A stretch of 51,492 nucleotides of DNA from contig CABXPS010000002.1 in NCBI GenBank assembly GCA_902514095.1, positions 1 through 51,492 of the forward strand, written 5' to 3'. The first letter of the stretch is position 1, and the number at the start of each line of letters is the position of its first letter. The position numbers and the translations under genes are program-made. Under the pieces are notes generated by a model, which was not told where the DNA came from, did not search any database, and worked only from the letters and a program-made list of their open reading frames with translations. This document shows, piece by piece, positions 1-8,835 of this stretch. This stretch comes from an uncultured marine group I thaumarchaeote. GTDB taxonomy: Archaea; Thermoproteota; Nitrososphaeria; Nitrososphaerales; Nitrosopumilaceae.

Positions 1-293
1 CTTCTAATGTTCAAACTTCTGAAGAACGTAATGTTATCTTTATTGGAACTAAACCGATAATGAGTTATGTTTCTGCAACTTTAACTCAACTTTCAACCCG
101 ACCTACAATTACTATCAAAGCTCGTGGTAAAAGAATTACACAAGCAGTTGATGTTTCACAAATGATTATAAAAAGAATGGATACTGTTGGATATGTAATT
201 AGTGATGTTCGAATTTCTTCAGACTCACTAACTTCACAAGATGGGAAGCAGCGTAACGTTTCTAATATGGAAATTGATATTACCAAAGAATAA
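1..293 (+). CDS. albA: Alba-family DNA/RNA-binding chromatin protein (5' end outside window)
   Basis: The frame is already open at base 3, and the residues before the internal ATG at 60 (VIFIGTKPIMSYV) form the first beta strand of the Alba fold. The gene therefore starts upstream of this window and the ATG at 60 is not the start. Alba is a small dimeric archaeal chromatin and RNA-binding protein. The body carries the typical IKARGKRITQAVD segment (nucleic-acid-binding Lys/Arg), and the C-terminal half ends with a TSQDGKQRNVSNMEIDI stretch that matches the family closely. Only a few N-terminal residues seem to be missing. I am confident of the family. Confidence 0.93.
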   Translation, partial: SNVQTSEERNVIFIGTKPIMSYVSATLTQLSTRPTITIKARGKRITQAVDVSQMIIKRMDTVGYVISDVRISSDSLTSQDGKQRNVSNMEIDITKE

Positions 294-501
294 TTTATAA
301 AATATATTTTTAATTATTTCTGGAATTTTTATTATCATTCCTATCTTTTTTTTTCATATGATACATTATGTGGTATATAACACATATCAATTTTAAATGA
401 GATGAAAAATCTTTAGATCCTGAATTTTGTGAAATTATTTTTGAAACAATTAATTCTTTTAATGATATCTGTACTTCTATACTTGAAATTTTAGATTGTG
501 G

Positions 502-1122
502 CTAAGATACTACATCCATTAAAAACGTAATTCCAAAATAAATTAATGTCAAACTTAATACTAATATCATTATTTTGTAATTTCTATTTGAAATAATTTT
601 CCTACTTTTTGATGCTAGAAATGCTGTAATCCCTAACCATGCAAAATCCATCCAAATATGAAATACAAAAACAATTAGTATTCCTGCAAATGCCCATATC
701 ATCATTGCATCTGAAATTAATTTGAATCCTATTGTTAGCCACCATACAATAAAAAATGGATTTAATGCACTAAGTAAAATTCCTGTAACTATCGGTCCTT
801 GTTTTGGTTTTATTGAAATATTTTTATTTTTCCCCAATATTGTCTTAATTTGTATTCCTGCAAACACAAAAAGAGTAATTGCACCAAAAATGGATATAAT
901 TGTTCTAAATTCTGGAAAAATTTCTAAAGAAAATACCCCGATTCCTAATAAAATCACCAATGGCAGTTCTACAATTGAATGACCTATGCCAATTTTTATT
1001 CCTGATTTTACCCCTTCTCTTAATCCATATGTGATATTTGCTGCAAATAGTGGACCTGGTGACATTACTCCTGATGCTGAAATTATTATAACTAATATGG
1101 CAAATTCAATTATCTGAATCAT
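502..1122 (-). CDS. LysE/RhtB-family amino-acid exporter
   Basis: A 206-residue, strongly hydrophobic protein with about six predicted membrane helices. The N-terminal part contains the LysE-family signature SPGPLFAANITYGLREG, followed by a GIGHSIVE helix. Family members export amino acids or related small molecules through the cytoplasmic membrane; the substrate cannot be read from the sequence. The length is normal for the family. It lies 35 bases downstream of the PAC2 gene on the same strand, so the two may be co-transcribed, although no functional link is known. Confidence 0.85.
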   Translation of the reverse strand: MIQIIEFAILVIIISASGVMSPGPLFAANITYGLREGVKSGIKIGIGHSIVELPLVILLGIGVFSLEIFPEFRTIISIFGAITLFVFAGIQIKTILGKNKNISIKPKQGPIVTGILLSALNPFFIVWWLTIGFKLISDAMMIWAFAGILIVFVFHIWMDFAWLGITAFLASKSRKIISNRNYKIMILVLSLTLIYFGITFLMDVVS

Positions 1123-1157
1123 CGTTTTTTCATAATTATGTGCACATAATCAAAAAT

Positions 1158-1874
1158 CTATCTGTACATTGAATCTTTTAGATGTGTGGATTCTTCTTGT
1201 GTTTCTTTTATTGTGGCTTCTGCCTTTTCAGCTTCTTTTTGTAATGATGGGATATCACATGATGCACCTGGAATTAATTTTGACATTACCATACATAGTT
1301 CTGCACTTGATTTAAAATCTGGACCTTTTCCAGTTGTTTTGAAAATTATTACAATTACGTCTTGATTTGTAATACTTCCTTCATTTAGTAACCTCCCTGG
1401 AATTCCTGGTATTGTTCCATGATCTAATACCTTCAAACCTATCTCTTCTATTTTTTTTCTAGCTGAATCTGTACTCCCTACTCCCATCATTTGGGAATCT
1501 TCTTTATCTGATTTTACTGCAACACTACTTACAATTAATTTGATTTTATGTTTCTTTGACCACTCTAACATTGATTCTGATACTTGTTTGTGTAACGATT
1601 GATCTAAATTAAGATATGATGAAAATACACCCACTTTCAAATCTTCATTGATAAAAATTCTTGACGGATGATTTGGTTTGCCTTCTTTTATAACACTAAT
1701 TGGGGGAAAATTTTTTGAATCAATTATTCCGCCCAATTCAAATTGTGATGTATGTATCATTGATTCTGTTGCAATTGCACTGGTAAGTCCTACTGATGGA
1801 AATCCATCTATTAGGTAACCTTCTTCTAAATTAAATTCTTTAAACTCTTTAATTATAATTTCTGATGATGTCAT
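1158..1874 (-). CDS. PAC2-family protein (proteasome-assembly-chaperone-like)
   Basis: A 238-residue protein that starts with the PAC2-family segment GYLIDGFPSVGLTSAIATES and contains the later motif HGTIPGIPGRLLNEG seen in archaeal members. Its C-terminus is a charged helix rich in Glu and Lys. The eukaryotic homologue helps assemble the 20S proteasome; the archaeal function is unproven. A proteasome beta gene lies far away at 38.2 kb, so there is no operon support. It is divergent from ino1, with an 88-base shared promoter region. Confidence 0.82.
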   Translation of the reverse strand: MTSSEIIIKEFKEFNLEEGYLIDGFPSVGLTSAIATESMIHTSQFELGGIIDSKNFPPISVIKEGKPNHPSRIFINEDLKVGVFSSYLNLDQSLHKQVSESMLEWSKKHKIKLIVSSVAVKSDKEDSQMMGVGSTDSARKKIEEIGLKVLDHGTIPGIPGRLLNEGSITNQDVIVIIFKTTGKGPDFKSSAELCMVMSKLIPGASCDIPSLQKEAEKAEATIKETQEESTHLKDSMYR

Positions 1875-1932
1875 ACTTTTACTCTGATCTACATTGAATA
1901 ATAGGTTTTTTCATTTATCTAAGTAAGTAAGC

Positions 1933-1938
1933 TTTAAA
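1933..1938 (+). promoter_or_regulatory. TATA-like box of ino1
   Basis: TTTAAA lies 30 bases before the ino1 ATG (1963). With a start about 25 bases downstream of the box, the mRNA would be almost leaderless, the usual arrangement in this group. Assigned by position and composition only. Confidence 0.45.
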
Positions 1939-1962
1939 CCGCCTTATTTTATTAGATTAGAT

Positions 1963-3057
1963 ATGACTGGTAGGATTAAAGTTGGCTTAGTGGGAATTGG
2001 TAATTGTTTTTCTGGTTTAATTCAGGGAATTGAATATTATAAGAAAAACCCTTCTCAGGAAGTTACTGGAATTATTCATGATACATTAGCCGGATATGGT
2101 ATTCATGATATTGATTTTGTTTGTGGTTTTGATGTCGCTGAAAATAAAGTTGGAACCCCTTTGATGAATGCAATTTATGAATCTCCAAATATGGTTAATT
2201 ATGTTGCAAAAGGCGATATGCCAAAAACTGATGCAATGATCTATGAAAGTCCCTTATTGGATGGTGTTGGAATTTGGGTAGAAAATAAAATTAATCCTCT
2301 TACTAGTACTAAAACTATTGAACAACTCACTACTGAAGTAAAACAAATTATTAAAGACACTGGTGTTGAAATTATTGTTTCATATCTTCCTGTAGGCTCT
2401 GATAAAGTAACTGAATTTTGGGCTCAAATTTGTCTTGACACTAACACTGCATTTGTTAATTGTATCCCATCATTTATTGCATCAGATGAAACATGGGCAA
2501 AAAAATTCCAAGAAAAAAATATTCCTTGTATTGGTGATGATATTAAAGGTCAAGTTGGTGCAACTATTGTTCATAGAACTTTAGCTAAATTATGTAGTGA
2601 TAGGGGAACAAAAATTGAGAAAACATATCAAATTAACGTGGGTGGAAACACTGATTTCCTAAATATGAAAGAACAAGATAGACTTGTTTCTAAGAGAATA
2701 TCTAAAACTGAAAGTGTACAAAGTCAATTAAAAGAAAGATTAGATGATGACCAAATCTATGTTGGTCCTTCTGATTTTATTCCATTTTTAGGCAATACAA
2801 AACTAATGTTCATGAGAATTGAAGGTCGTCAATGGGCAAATCAACCATACAATATGGAAGTTCGTTTAGAAGTTGATGACAAAGCTAATTCTGCTGGTAT
2901 TGTAATCGATGCAATTAGATTGGCAAAAATTGCTCTTGACCGAAAAATTGGTGGTCCAATTAAACCTGCTAGTGCATATTTGATGAAACATCCAATAGAG
3001 CAAACTTCTGATGTTAAAGCAAAGGCTGCATGTGAAAAGTTTGTTGCAGATGAATAA
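1963..3057 (+). CDS. ino1: Inositol-1-phosphate synthase (archaeal type)
   Basis: A 364-residue enzyme that converts glucose-6-phosphate to inositol-1-phosphate, the first step toward archaeal inositol phospholipids and soluble inositol compounds. It begins with a Rossmann NAD-binding motif (VGLVGIGNCFSGLIQGI). The catalytic centre is recognisable as PCIGDDIKGQVGATIVHR, with NVGGNTDFLNM and the C-terminal DAIRLAKIALDRKIGG also conserved. The length fits the shorter prokaryotic and archaeal form rather than the eukaryotic one of over 500 residues. It is a single-gene unit with its own TATA-like box. Confidence 0.93.
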   Translation: MTGRIKVGLVGIGNCFSGLIQGIEYYKKNPSQEVTGIIHDTLAGYGIHDIDFVCGFDVAENKVGTPLMNAIYESPNMVNYVAKGDMPKTDAMIYESPLLDGVGIWVENKINPLTSTKTIEQLTTEVKQIIKDTGVEIIVSYLPVGSDKVTEFWAQICLDTNTAFVNCIPSFIASDETWAKKFQEKNIPCIGDDIKGQVGATIVHRTLAKLCSDRGTKIEKTYQINVGGNTDFLNMKEQDRLVSKRISKTESVQSQLKERLDDDQIYVGPSDFIPFLGNTKLMFMRIEGRQWANQPYNMEVRLEVDDKANSAGIVIDAIRLAKIALDRKIGGPIKPASAYLMKHPIEQTSDVKAKAACEKFVADE

Positions 3058-3230
3058 TTCTCTTCTTAGTAATTATATTTAGGCTCATTTTAACCTCGTA
3101 TTTTTTTACAAGTAATCTCATAATTACCTCCACTACGAAAAATTTCATAATGTAACAAGAAAAATTAATCAATAGAGTCAACAAAAATTGTTAAGTATCG
3201 ATTATCCTATCTAATTAAAAATGATCTCTA

Positions 3231-6200
3231 TTGGTACATGTTAAAAAAGTAGAAATCTTTGGTTTCAAATCATTTGGATTTAAAAACACCACTGTTCAGT
3301 TTGAACCTGGACTTGTATCTATCTCAGGTCCAAATGGATCTGGTAAGAGTAACATTTTAGATGCAATAATTTTTGCAATGGGTGAAAATAAGCCAAAAGT
3401 AATGCGAGTTGATAAACTAAGATCTTTAATTCATGATATTGAAGGAGCTCGTCGTGGACCTAAAATGGCACGATCAAGTGTCCACTTTGATAATTCTGAT
3501 AGAAAAATCCCTATTGATACTGATGTAGTTGAGATAACTAGAGAATTAGATGAATCTGGTGATAACACATACTATCTAAATAAAAAGAAAACTCAACGAA
3601 GTCATATTCTTGATTTACTTGACATGGCAAATGCTGGTCTTGGACAACTTAATGCAGTTCAACAAGGAACTGTCACTAGGATATCTGAATTTTCATCTGA
3701 AGAAAAAAGAAAAACAATTGAAGATTTAATTGGTTTGTCTTATTTTGATGAAAAGAAATCTGAATCAATCAAACAACTTGATGAGGCAGATAGACGACTT
3801 GAAATTGCACTTGCTAAAATGGGTGAAATTAAGAAACGAATTGATGAATTGGAAGAAGAAAGAAATCAAAAATTACGTCATGATATTCTGGAACGTGAAT
3901 TAAATAGATACAAAGCAATTGCTGCTGCTAATAAAATGAAGGTAATATCTGGTAAAAAATCAGATAAAGAGACAACATTACATGGGTTGACACAAGAAAT
4001 GACCTCCCTTAACGATGAACGAACTATTTTGAAGAATGAGATTGGTGTATTAGAATCTGAAAAATCAAAATTGATGACTGCTGCTAATGATTATACTCAG
4101 GCAAAATCTGCACTTGACATTGAAATTAGTTCTGCAATGGAACAATATGAAATTGATAATACTGCAATTACTGCATCAGAGAAAAGACTTGATCAAATTG
4201 ATACACGAACCCCCCAAATTAAAATTGAATTAAAAGAGATTGATGATGCTAGAAAAGATATAGACACTCAAATTCAAAAAATTAAAGATTCTATTGAAAC
4301 TACTAATAAACAAAAAAATAAAATTAATGCCGATTTAGAATTAATTGATTTAGACAGAAACAAAATTCTTACAGAACAATCTGAAGCAGCAGCAAAAAAA
4401 TCTGAAGTTGATGATAAACTTAAAATTCTTAATGCCCAACTAAATGCTGTTAAACTAACACTTTCTAAAGTACAAAATGAAAAAAAGGAATCTAAATTAA
4501 AAATAGAATCTAATTCAAATAAATTTACCCAATTAGAAAAAGATATTGGAGAATTAACTAGTTTAGAATCTAAATTATCTTCACTAACTAATAATCACAA
4601 TGCTACAATTTCTGAACTAAAGTCTAGAATTTCAAAATTAAAAACAAGAAAATTAAAAATAGTCCATGACATGGATGAATTAGGATTTATTTTAGAAAAA
4701 TCTGGTAAAGCTGCAAATCAATATGAATCAAAAATTAAAACTGTAAAAGGGTTTATGCATGAGGACTACACTGTTGCAAAATTAAAAGAAGATGCTGCTA
4801 AACTTGGTATTGATGGCTTAGTTTACGAAATGATTTCATGGGATAAAAAATATGAGCGTTCTGTTCTTGCAGTTAGTTCTGATTGGATAAAAGCGTTAGT
4901 TGTAAAAGATTTTGCAACATTACTTGGAATTGCTGAGGTTGCAAGATCTAAAAAACTTCCAAAATTAAAAATTATACCTCTGGATGCTATTCCAAAATTC
5001 AAACTTACTCTACCAAAAGAATCTGGTGTCATTGGTGTGTTATCTGACTTTGTAAAGTCTAAAGATGCCTATTCTGCACTCAAAACCTTCCTATTTGGCA
5101 ATATTGTATTAGTTGAAACTCGTGAATCTGCTTATAATTTGTCTCAATTAGGTTACAAATCTGTGACTCTTGATGGTGAATATTTTGAGGCTAAAGGCGG
5201 TACTGTTGTAATTGACATTAATTCAAAAATTTCTAAACTTACAAAACTAATTTCAATGAGTACTGATATTGATGGATTAATTCAATCTATTAGTTTAATT
5301 AAAAAATACATGTTAAAGAAAAAACATTCATTAAAAAAATTAGATGATTCTATTCAATTATATTCTGAAAGACTTTCTATTTCTGAAAATGCTTTAACAT
5401 CTACCACTGAAAATCATTCTAATCTTAAATCTAGAATTCTTTCTGCTAAACATATGAAAGAAAAATTAACAAAAAGAATTTCTAATTTAACTTCAAGGAA
5501 TAATATTGTTGAATCTGAAGTATCTACTAATGAATCTCATGTTGAATCATTACTTGATCGTATTTCTATTGTTGAACAAAATTATGCTAGTGGAGAGCAA
5601 ACTAGAATTGCAAGTGAGTTATCAAAAATTAATATTAAAAAATCTAATATTGAAAAATTGTATACTACAATTATGAATGAGTATCGTGATAAATCCTCAC
5701 AATTAACTACTATGCAAACTCAAGACAATCGTGAAAAATCTCAAACAAGTAGATTAACTGATGAAGAAACTTCGTTACATTCTGAATCTGAACAAATTAA
5801 AATAAAAATTCAAGAATTAGAAAAACAAAAAGATCCTAAAAGAGCAATTTTAGAAAAATTAAGAGAAAAAGAACAAGATTTAATTTCAACTTCTGGATCT
5901 TCAATTGGTGAAGTACAAGAAATAGATGATAAACTCAAAACTCTATCTGAAAAAGATAGAGATAGTACTAGACAAATTAATAATTTAGAACGTAAATCTG
6001 ACTCATTAACTCGTGATTTACATGATTTAGTTGAAAATGAAGTTAAACTCCAACAAATTCTTTCTACATTTGGATTTGATAAAGACATGGAAACATTTGA
6101 TGTTGAGACTATTGTTCAAGGGTTAAACTCCGAATTATCCTCACTTAATGCATTAAATGCAAAAGCTCCTGAAACATATCTTGAAGTTTCATATGGGTAT

Positions 6201-6755
6201 AGATCCATGTCTGCAAGAAAGAATTCTTTGGAGGAAGAACGAACTTCTATTGTTAAATTTATTGAAGATATTGAAAGAGATAAACGTCAAACATTTTTGG
6301 ATGCATTTGATAAAGTCGATAAAGAAATTAGATTAATTTTTAATAAAATGACTGGTGGTAATGCTTGGTTAGAATTACAAAATGAAGATGATATTTTTAA
6401 TTCTGGAATTTCCTATTTGATTCAATTTCCAAATAAACCTAAAAGAGAATCTACCTCAATTAGTGGTGGTGAAAAAACACTTGCTGCAATTGTATTTGTA
6501 CTTGCATTACAAAAACTCAAACCTTCTCCATTCTATCTATTTGATGAAGTTGATGCACATCTTGATGCACCCAATGCAGAAAGACTTTCAACTATTTTGG
6601 AAGAAAGATCTAAGGAGAGTCAATTCATTATGGTTTCATTGAAGGATTCTGTAATTCAAAAAGCTAAATTGATCTATGGTGTTTTTCCAAAAAATGGTGT
6701 TTCTCATGTTGTCACCTATAAGGATAAACGAATGCCTTCTGTAAAAACTACTTAG
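3231..6755 (+). CDS. smc: Chromosome segregation ATPase SMC
   Basis: A full-length 1174-residue SMC. The N-terminal head has FGFKSFG and Walker A GPNGSGKSN. Two long coiled coils flank a hinge around residues 500-670 containing GYKSVTLDGE and a glycine-rich AKGGT motif. The C-terminal head has signature SISGGEKTLAAIVF and Walker B PFYLFDEVDAHLD. SMC dimers organise and segregate the chromosome. The start is TTG at 3231: the frame is closed by a TGA at 3222 and no other start codon precedes FGFKSF. Its kleisin partner is not in this window. Its stop overlaps by 4 bases that of the convergent ABC gene. Confidence 0.97.
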   Translation: MVHVKKVEIFGFKSFGFKNTTVQFEPGLVSISGPNGSGKSNILDAIIFAMGENKPKVMRVDKLRSLIHDIEGARRGPKMARSSVHFDNSDRKIPIDTDVVEITRELDESGDNTYYLNKKKTQRSHILDLLDMANAGLGQLNAVQQGTVTRISEFSSEEKRKTIEDLIGLSYFDEKKSESIKQLDEADRRLEIALAKMGEIKKRIDELEEERNQKLRHDILERELNRYKAIAAANKMKVISGKKSDKETTLHGLTQEMTSLNDERTILKNEIGVLESEKSKLMTAANDYTQAKSALDIEISSAMEQYEIDNTAITASEKRLDQIDTRTPQIKIELKEIDDARKDIDTQIQKIKDSIETTNKQKNKINADLELIDLDRNKILTEQSEAAAKKSEVDDKLKILNAQLNAVKLTLSKVQNEKKESKLKIESNSNKFTQLEKDIGELTSLESKLSSLTNNHNATISELKSRISKLKTRKLKIVHDMDELGFILEKSGKAANQYESKIKTVKGFMHEDYTVAKLKEDAAKLGIDGLVYEMISWDKKYERSVLAVSSDWIKALVVKDFATLLGIAEVARSKKLPKLKIIPLDAIPKFKLTLPKESGVIGVLSDFVKSKDAYSALKTFLFGNIVLVETRESAYNLSQLGYKSVTLDGEYFEAKGGTVVIDINSKISKLTKLISMSTDIDGLIQSISLIKKYMLKKKHSLKKLDDSIQLYSERLSISENALTSTTENHSNLKSRILSAKHMKEKLTKRISNLTSRNNIVESEVSTNESHVESLLDRISIVEQNYASGEQTRIASELSKINIKKSNIEKLYTTIMNEYRDKSSQLTTMQTQDNREKSQTSRLTDEETSLHSESEQIKIKIQELEKQKDPKRAILEKLREKEQDLISTSGSSIGEVQEIDDKLKTLSEKDRDSTRQINNLERKSDSLTRDLHDLVENEVKLQQILSTFGFDKDMETFDVETIVQGLNSELSSLNALNAKAPETYLEVSYGYRSMSARKNSLEEERTSIVKFIEDIERDKRQTFLDAFDKVDKEIRLIFNKMTGGNAWLELQNEDDIFNSGISYLIQFPNKPKRESTSISGGEKTLAAIVFVLALQKLKPSPFYLFDEVDAHLDAPNAERLSTILEERSKESQFIMVSLKDSVIQKAKLIYGVFPKNGVSHVVTYKDKRMPSVKTT

Positions 6756-7717
6756 TCTAGTTCAATATAACAAGCCGTATAATGTTCATTTGTTATTTTT
6801 TCTAATTTTGGCTCTATGTTACATTTTTCAATTGCATATGGGCATCTATTTTTGAACTTACATCCATCCAAATTTTCTATTACTGTTGTTTCTTTAATTC
6901 TGATCATTCTTTCTTTCTTTAGATTTTCAGGATTTGGTTCTGAAATTGCATCTATTAGTGCTTGTGTGTATGGGTGTTTTGGATTATCTAGTACTTCGTC
7001 AATTTGACCTATCTCTACGATCTTTCCTAAATACAAAATTCCAATTCTTTGACCAAAATATTTGGCTGTTGCTAAATCATGAGTAATGTACAAAAATGAA
7101 ATGTTGTATTTTTTTTGCAATTCTTTCATTAATTCTAGCATTTCGGCTCTAATTGACACATCTAACATTGAAACTGGCTCATCTGCTAAGATTATTTTTG
7201 GTTTTAATGCCAATGCCCTGGCTAATACCACTCTTTGTCTTTGCCCTCCTGATAACATGTGTGGATATTTTTTAATAATTTCTTCAGCTGGTTCTAGTTT
7301 GACTTCATGTAGAACTTCAATCACTCTTCTGTCTCTTTCTTCTTTATTTCCTATGTTGTGGATTTCAAGCGGTTCTAATACGATGTCCTTTACTCTCATT
7401 CTTGGATTGATTGAATCATAAGGATCTTGATGAATCATTTGACAATTCATTCTTATTTTTTCTAAATTTTTCTTTTGATTATCTATTTCTTGTTCTTCAA
7501 AAATAATTTTTCCTGAATCTGCTTTTATTGATTTAAGAATTAATTTTGCAATTGTTGATTTACCTGATCCTGATTCTCCAGCTAATACAAACACTTCTCC
7601 TTTTTTAATTGAAAATGAAACATCATCTACTGCTTTAACAATGGATGATTTTGAAGCAAATATTTTCTTTTTTATATAATATTTTTTTAAATATTGAATT
7701 TTTAATATTTCTGTCAA
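6752..7717 (-). CDS. Oligopeptide/dipeptide-type ABC transporter ATP-binding protein
   Basis: A 321-residue ATPase of the OppF/DppF type. It has Walker A (GESGSGKST), Q-loop (MIHQDPYDSINPRMRV), signature LSGGQRQRVVLARAL, Walker B (PKIILADEPVSMLD), and the C-terminal oligopeptide-ABC extension with spaced cysteines (GCKFKNRCPYAIEKC, then HYTACYIE). The family energises uptake of peptides, nickel or other small solutes. No permease, binding protein or second ATPase lies next to it, so it is an orphan here and its substrate is unknown. It is divergent from egtD, 107 bases away. Confidence 0.88.
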   Translation of the reverse strand: MTEILKIQYLKKYYIKKKIFASKSSIVKAVDDVSFSIKKGEVFVLAGESGSGKSTIAKLILKSIKADSGKIIFEEQEIDNQKKNLEKIRMNCQMIHQDPYDSINPRMRVKDIVLEPLEIHNIGNKEERDRRVIEVLHEVKLEPAEEIIKKYPHMLSGGQRQRVVLARALALKPKIILADEPVSMLDVSIRAEMLELMKELQKKYNISFLYITHDLATAKYFGQRIGILYLGKIVEIGQIDEVLDNPKHPYTQALIDAISEPNPENLKKERMIRIKETTVIENLDGCKFKNRCPYAIEKCNIEPKLEKITNEHYTACYIELD

Positions 7718-7789
7718 TGTTAATCAATAATTTATCAAGTATATCAAGAAATATGTTTTATGCGTAAAAATTATGATAAGAATTTTATG

Positions 7790-7800
7790 TTAAATAAATA
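7790..7800 (+). promoter_or_regulatory. TATA-like box of egtD
   Basis: TTAAATAAATA lies 25-35 bases before the ATG at 7825. This places transcription start close to 7816-7824 and argues for ATG 7825 rather than TTG 7813 as the egtD start. Confidence 0.4.
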
Positions 7801-7824
7801 CGGAATTAATACTTGCGTAATTTT

Positions 7825-8835
7825 ATGAATAAAAAAATTGAATATAAACAATATGTTGTAGATTCCCAACTTCGTTATTTTAAACCTCATGCTACTAAAA
7901 TTGAAAAATCTTTTGCAGAAGAAATATACTATAGTTTAAATCAAAATTCTAAATTTATTAATCCCAAATTTTTTTATGATAAAAAAGGTTCTGAATTATT
8001 TGAATCAATTTGTTTAGTTCCTGAATATTATCCCACTAGAACTGAAATTAGTATTTTAAAAAAATTAAAACATGTTTTACCCTCATATCTTGATGAAAAT
8101 ATTAATTTAGTTGAACTTGGTAGTGGTGCTTCTGTAAAAACTAGATTGATTCTTGATATTTTTACAAAATTACAGCCTAAAACTGAGTATTTCCCTATAG
8201 ATATATCTGAAATTCTTACTGAAAGTTCTGAACAATTGTTAAAAGATTATGATACCTTGCATATTACTGGCATAATTGATACTTATGAAGGTGGCTTGGA
8301 ATTTCTTAAAAGTTATGATGATAAAAAAAATCTAATTCTTTTTCTTGGTTCTAGTTTTGGCAATTTTACTCCTGATGATGGAAAATTATTTCTAGAAAAA
8401 ATATTTTTCACTATGAAATCTGATGATCTATTTTTAATTGGTTTAGATTTAGTTAAGGATAAAAATATTCTAGAGTCTGCGTATGATGACTCTCAAGGCG
8501 TCACTGCTAAATTCAATCTTAATGTTTTATCTCGAATTAATGATGAACTTGATGCTGATTTTGATATTAATAATTTTTTACATTATTCTATATACAATGA
8601 AAATGCTCAACGAATTGAAATGAATCTTAAATCTTTAGTATCTCAATCTGTAATAATTGGCAAATCTAATTTGTCTTTAAATTTGGATAAAGGCGAACTA
8701 ATTCATACCGAATATTCTCATAAATATCGGGTATCTCAAATTAAGAAACTCTTGAGTGACGTTGGATTTGAATTTAAAAATATGTGGTTAGATGACGAAA
8801 AACATTTTTCATTAACTTTGGTTTCAAAAAACTAA
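7825..8835 (+). CDS. egtD: L-histidine N-alpha-methyltransferase EgtD
   Basis: About 336 residues. The SAM-dependent enzyme trimethylates histidine to hercynine, the first step of ergothioneine synthesis. Family features are KFFYDKKGSELFESI near the start, PEYYPTRTE, a SAM-site VELGSGASVKT, FPIDIS, FLGSSFGNF and the C-terminal HTEYSHKYRVSQI that helps bind histidine. The length is typical. The start is ATG 7825; TTG 7813 would add MRNF and cannot be excluded. It is tail-to-tail with egtB (stops overlap by 4 bases), so the pathway partners are adjacent but not in one operon. Confidence 0.93.
   Translation: MNKKIEYKQYVVDSQLRYFKPHATKIEKSFAEEIYYSLNQNSKFINPKFFYDKKGSELFESICLVPEYYPTRTEISILKKLKHVLPSYLDENINLVELGSGASVKTRLILDIFTKLQPKTEYFPIDISEILTESSEQLLKDYDTLHITGIIDTYEGGLEFLKSYDDKKNLILFLGSSFGNFTPDDGKLFLEKIFFTMKSDDLFLIGLDLVKDKNILESAYDDSQGVTAKFNLNVLSRINDELDADFDINNFLHYSIYNENAQRIEMNLKSLVSQSVIIGKSNLSLNLDKGELIHTEYSHKYRVSQIKKLLSDVGFEFKNMWLDDEKHFSLTLVSKN

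Noticed and set aside
401-505. Open frame DEKSLDPEFCEIIFETINS onward in the Alba-LysE spacer
   Set aside because: No ATG, GTG or TTG start follows the upstream TGA at 398, and it ends in the LysE stop. It may be a gene remnant, but the support is too thin to list.
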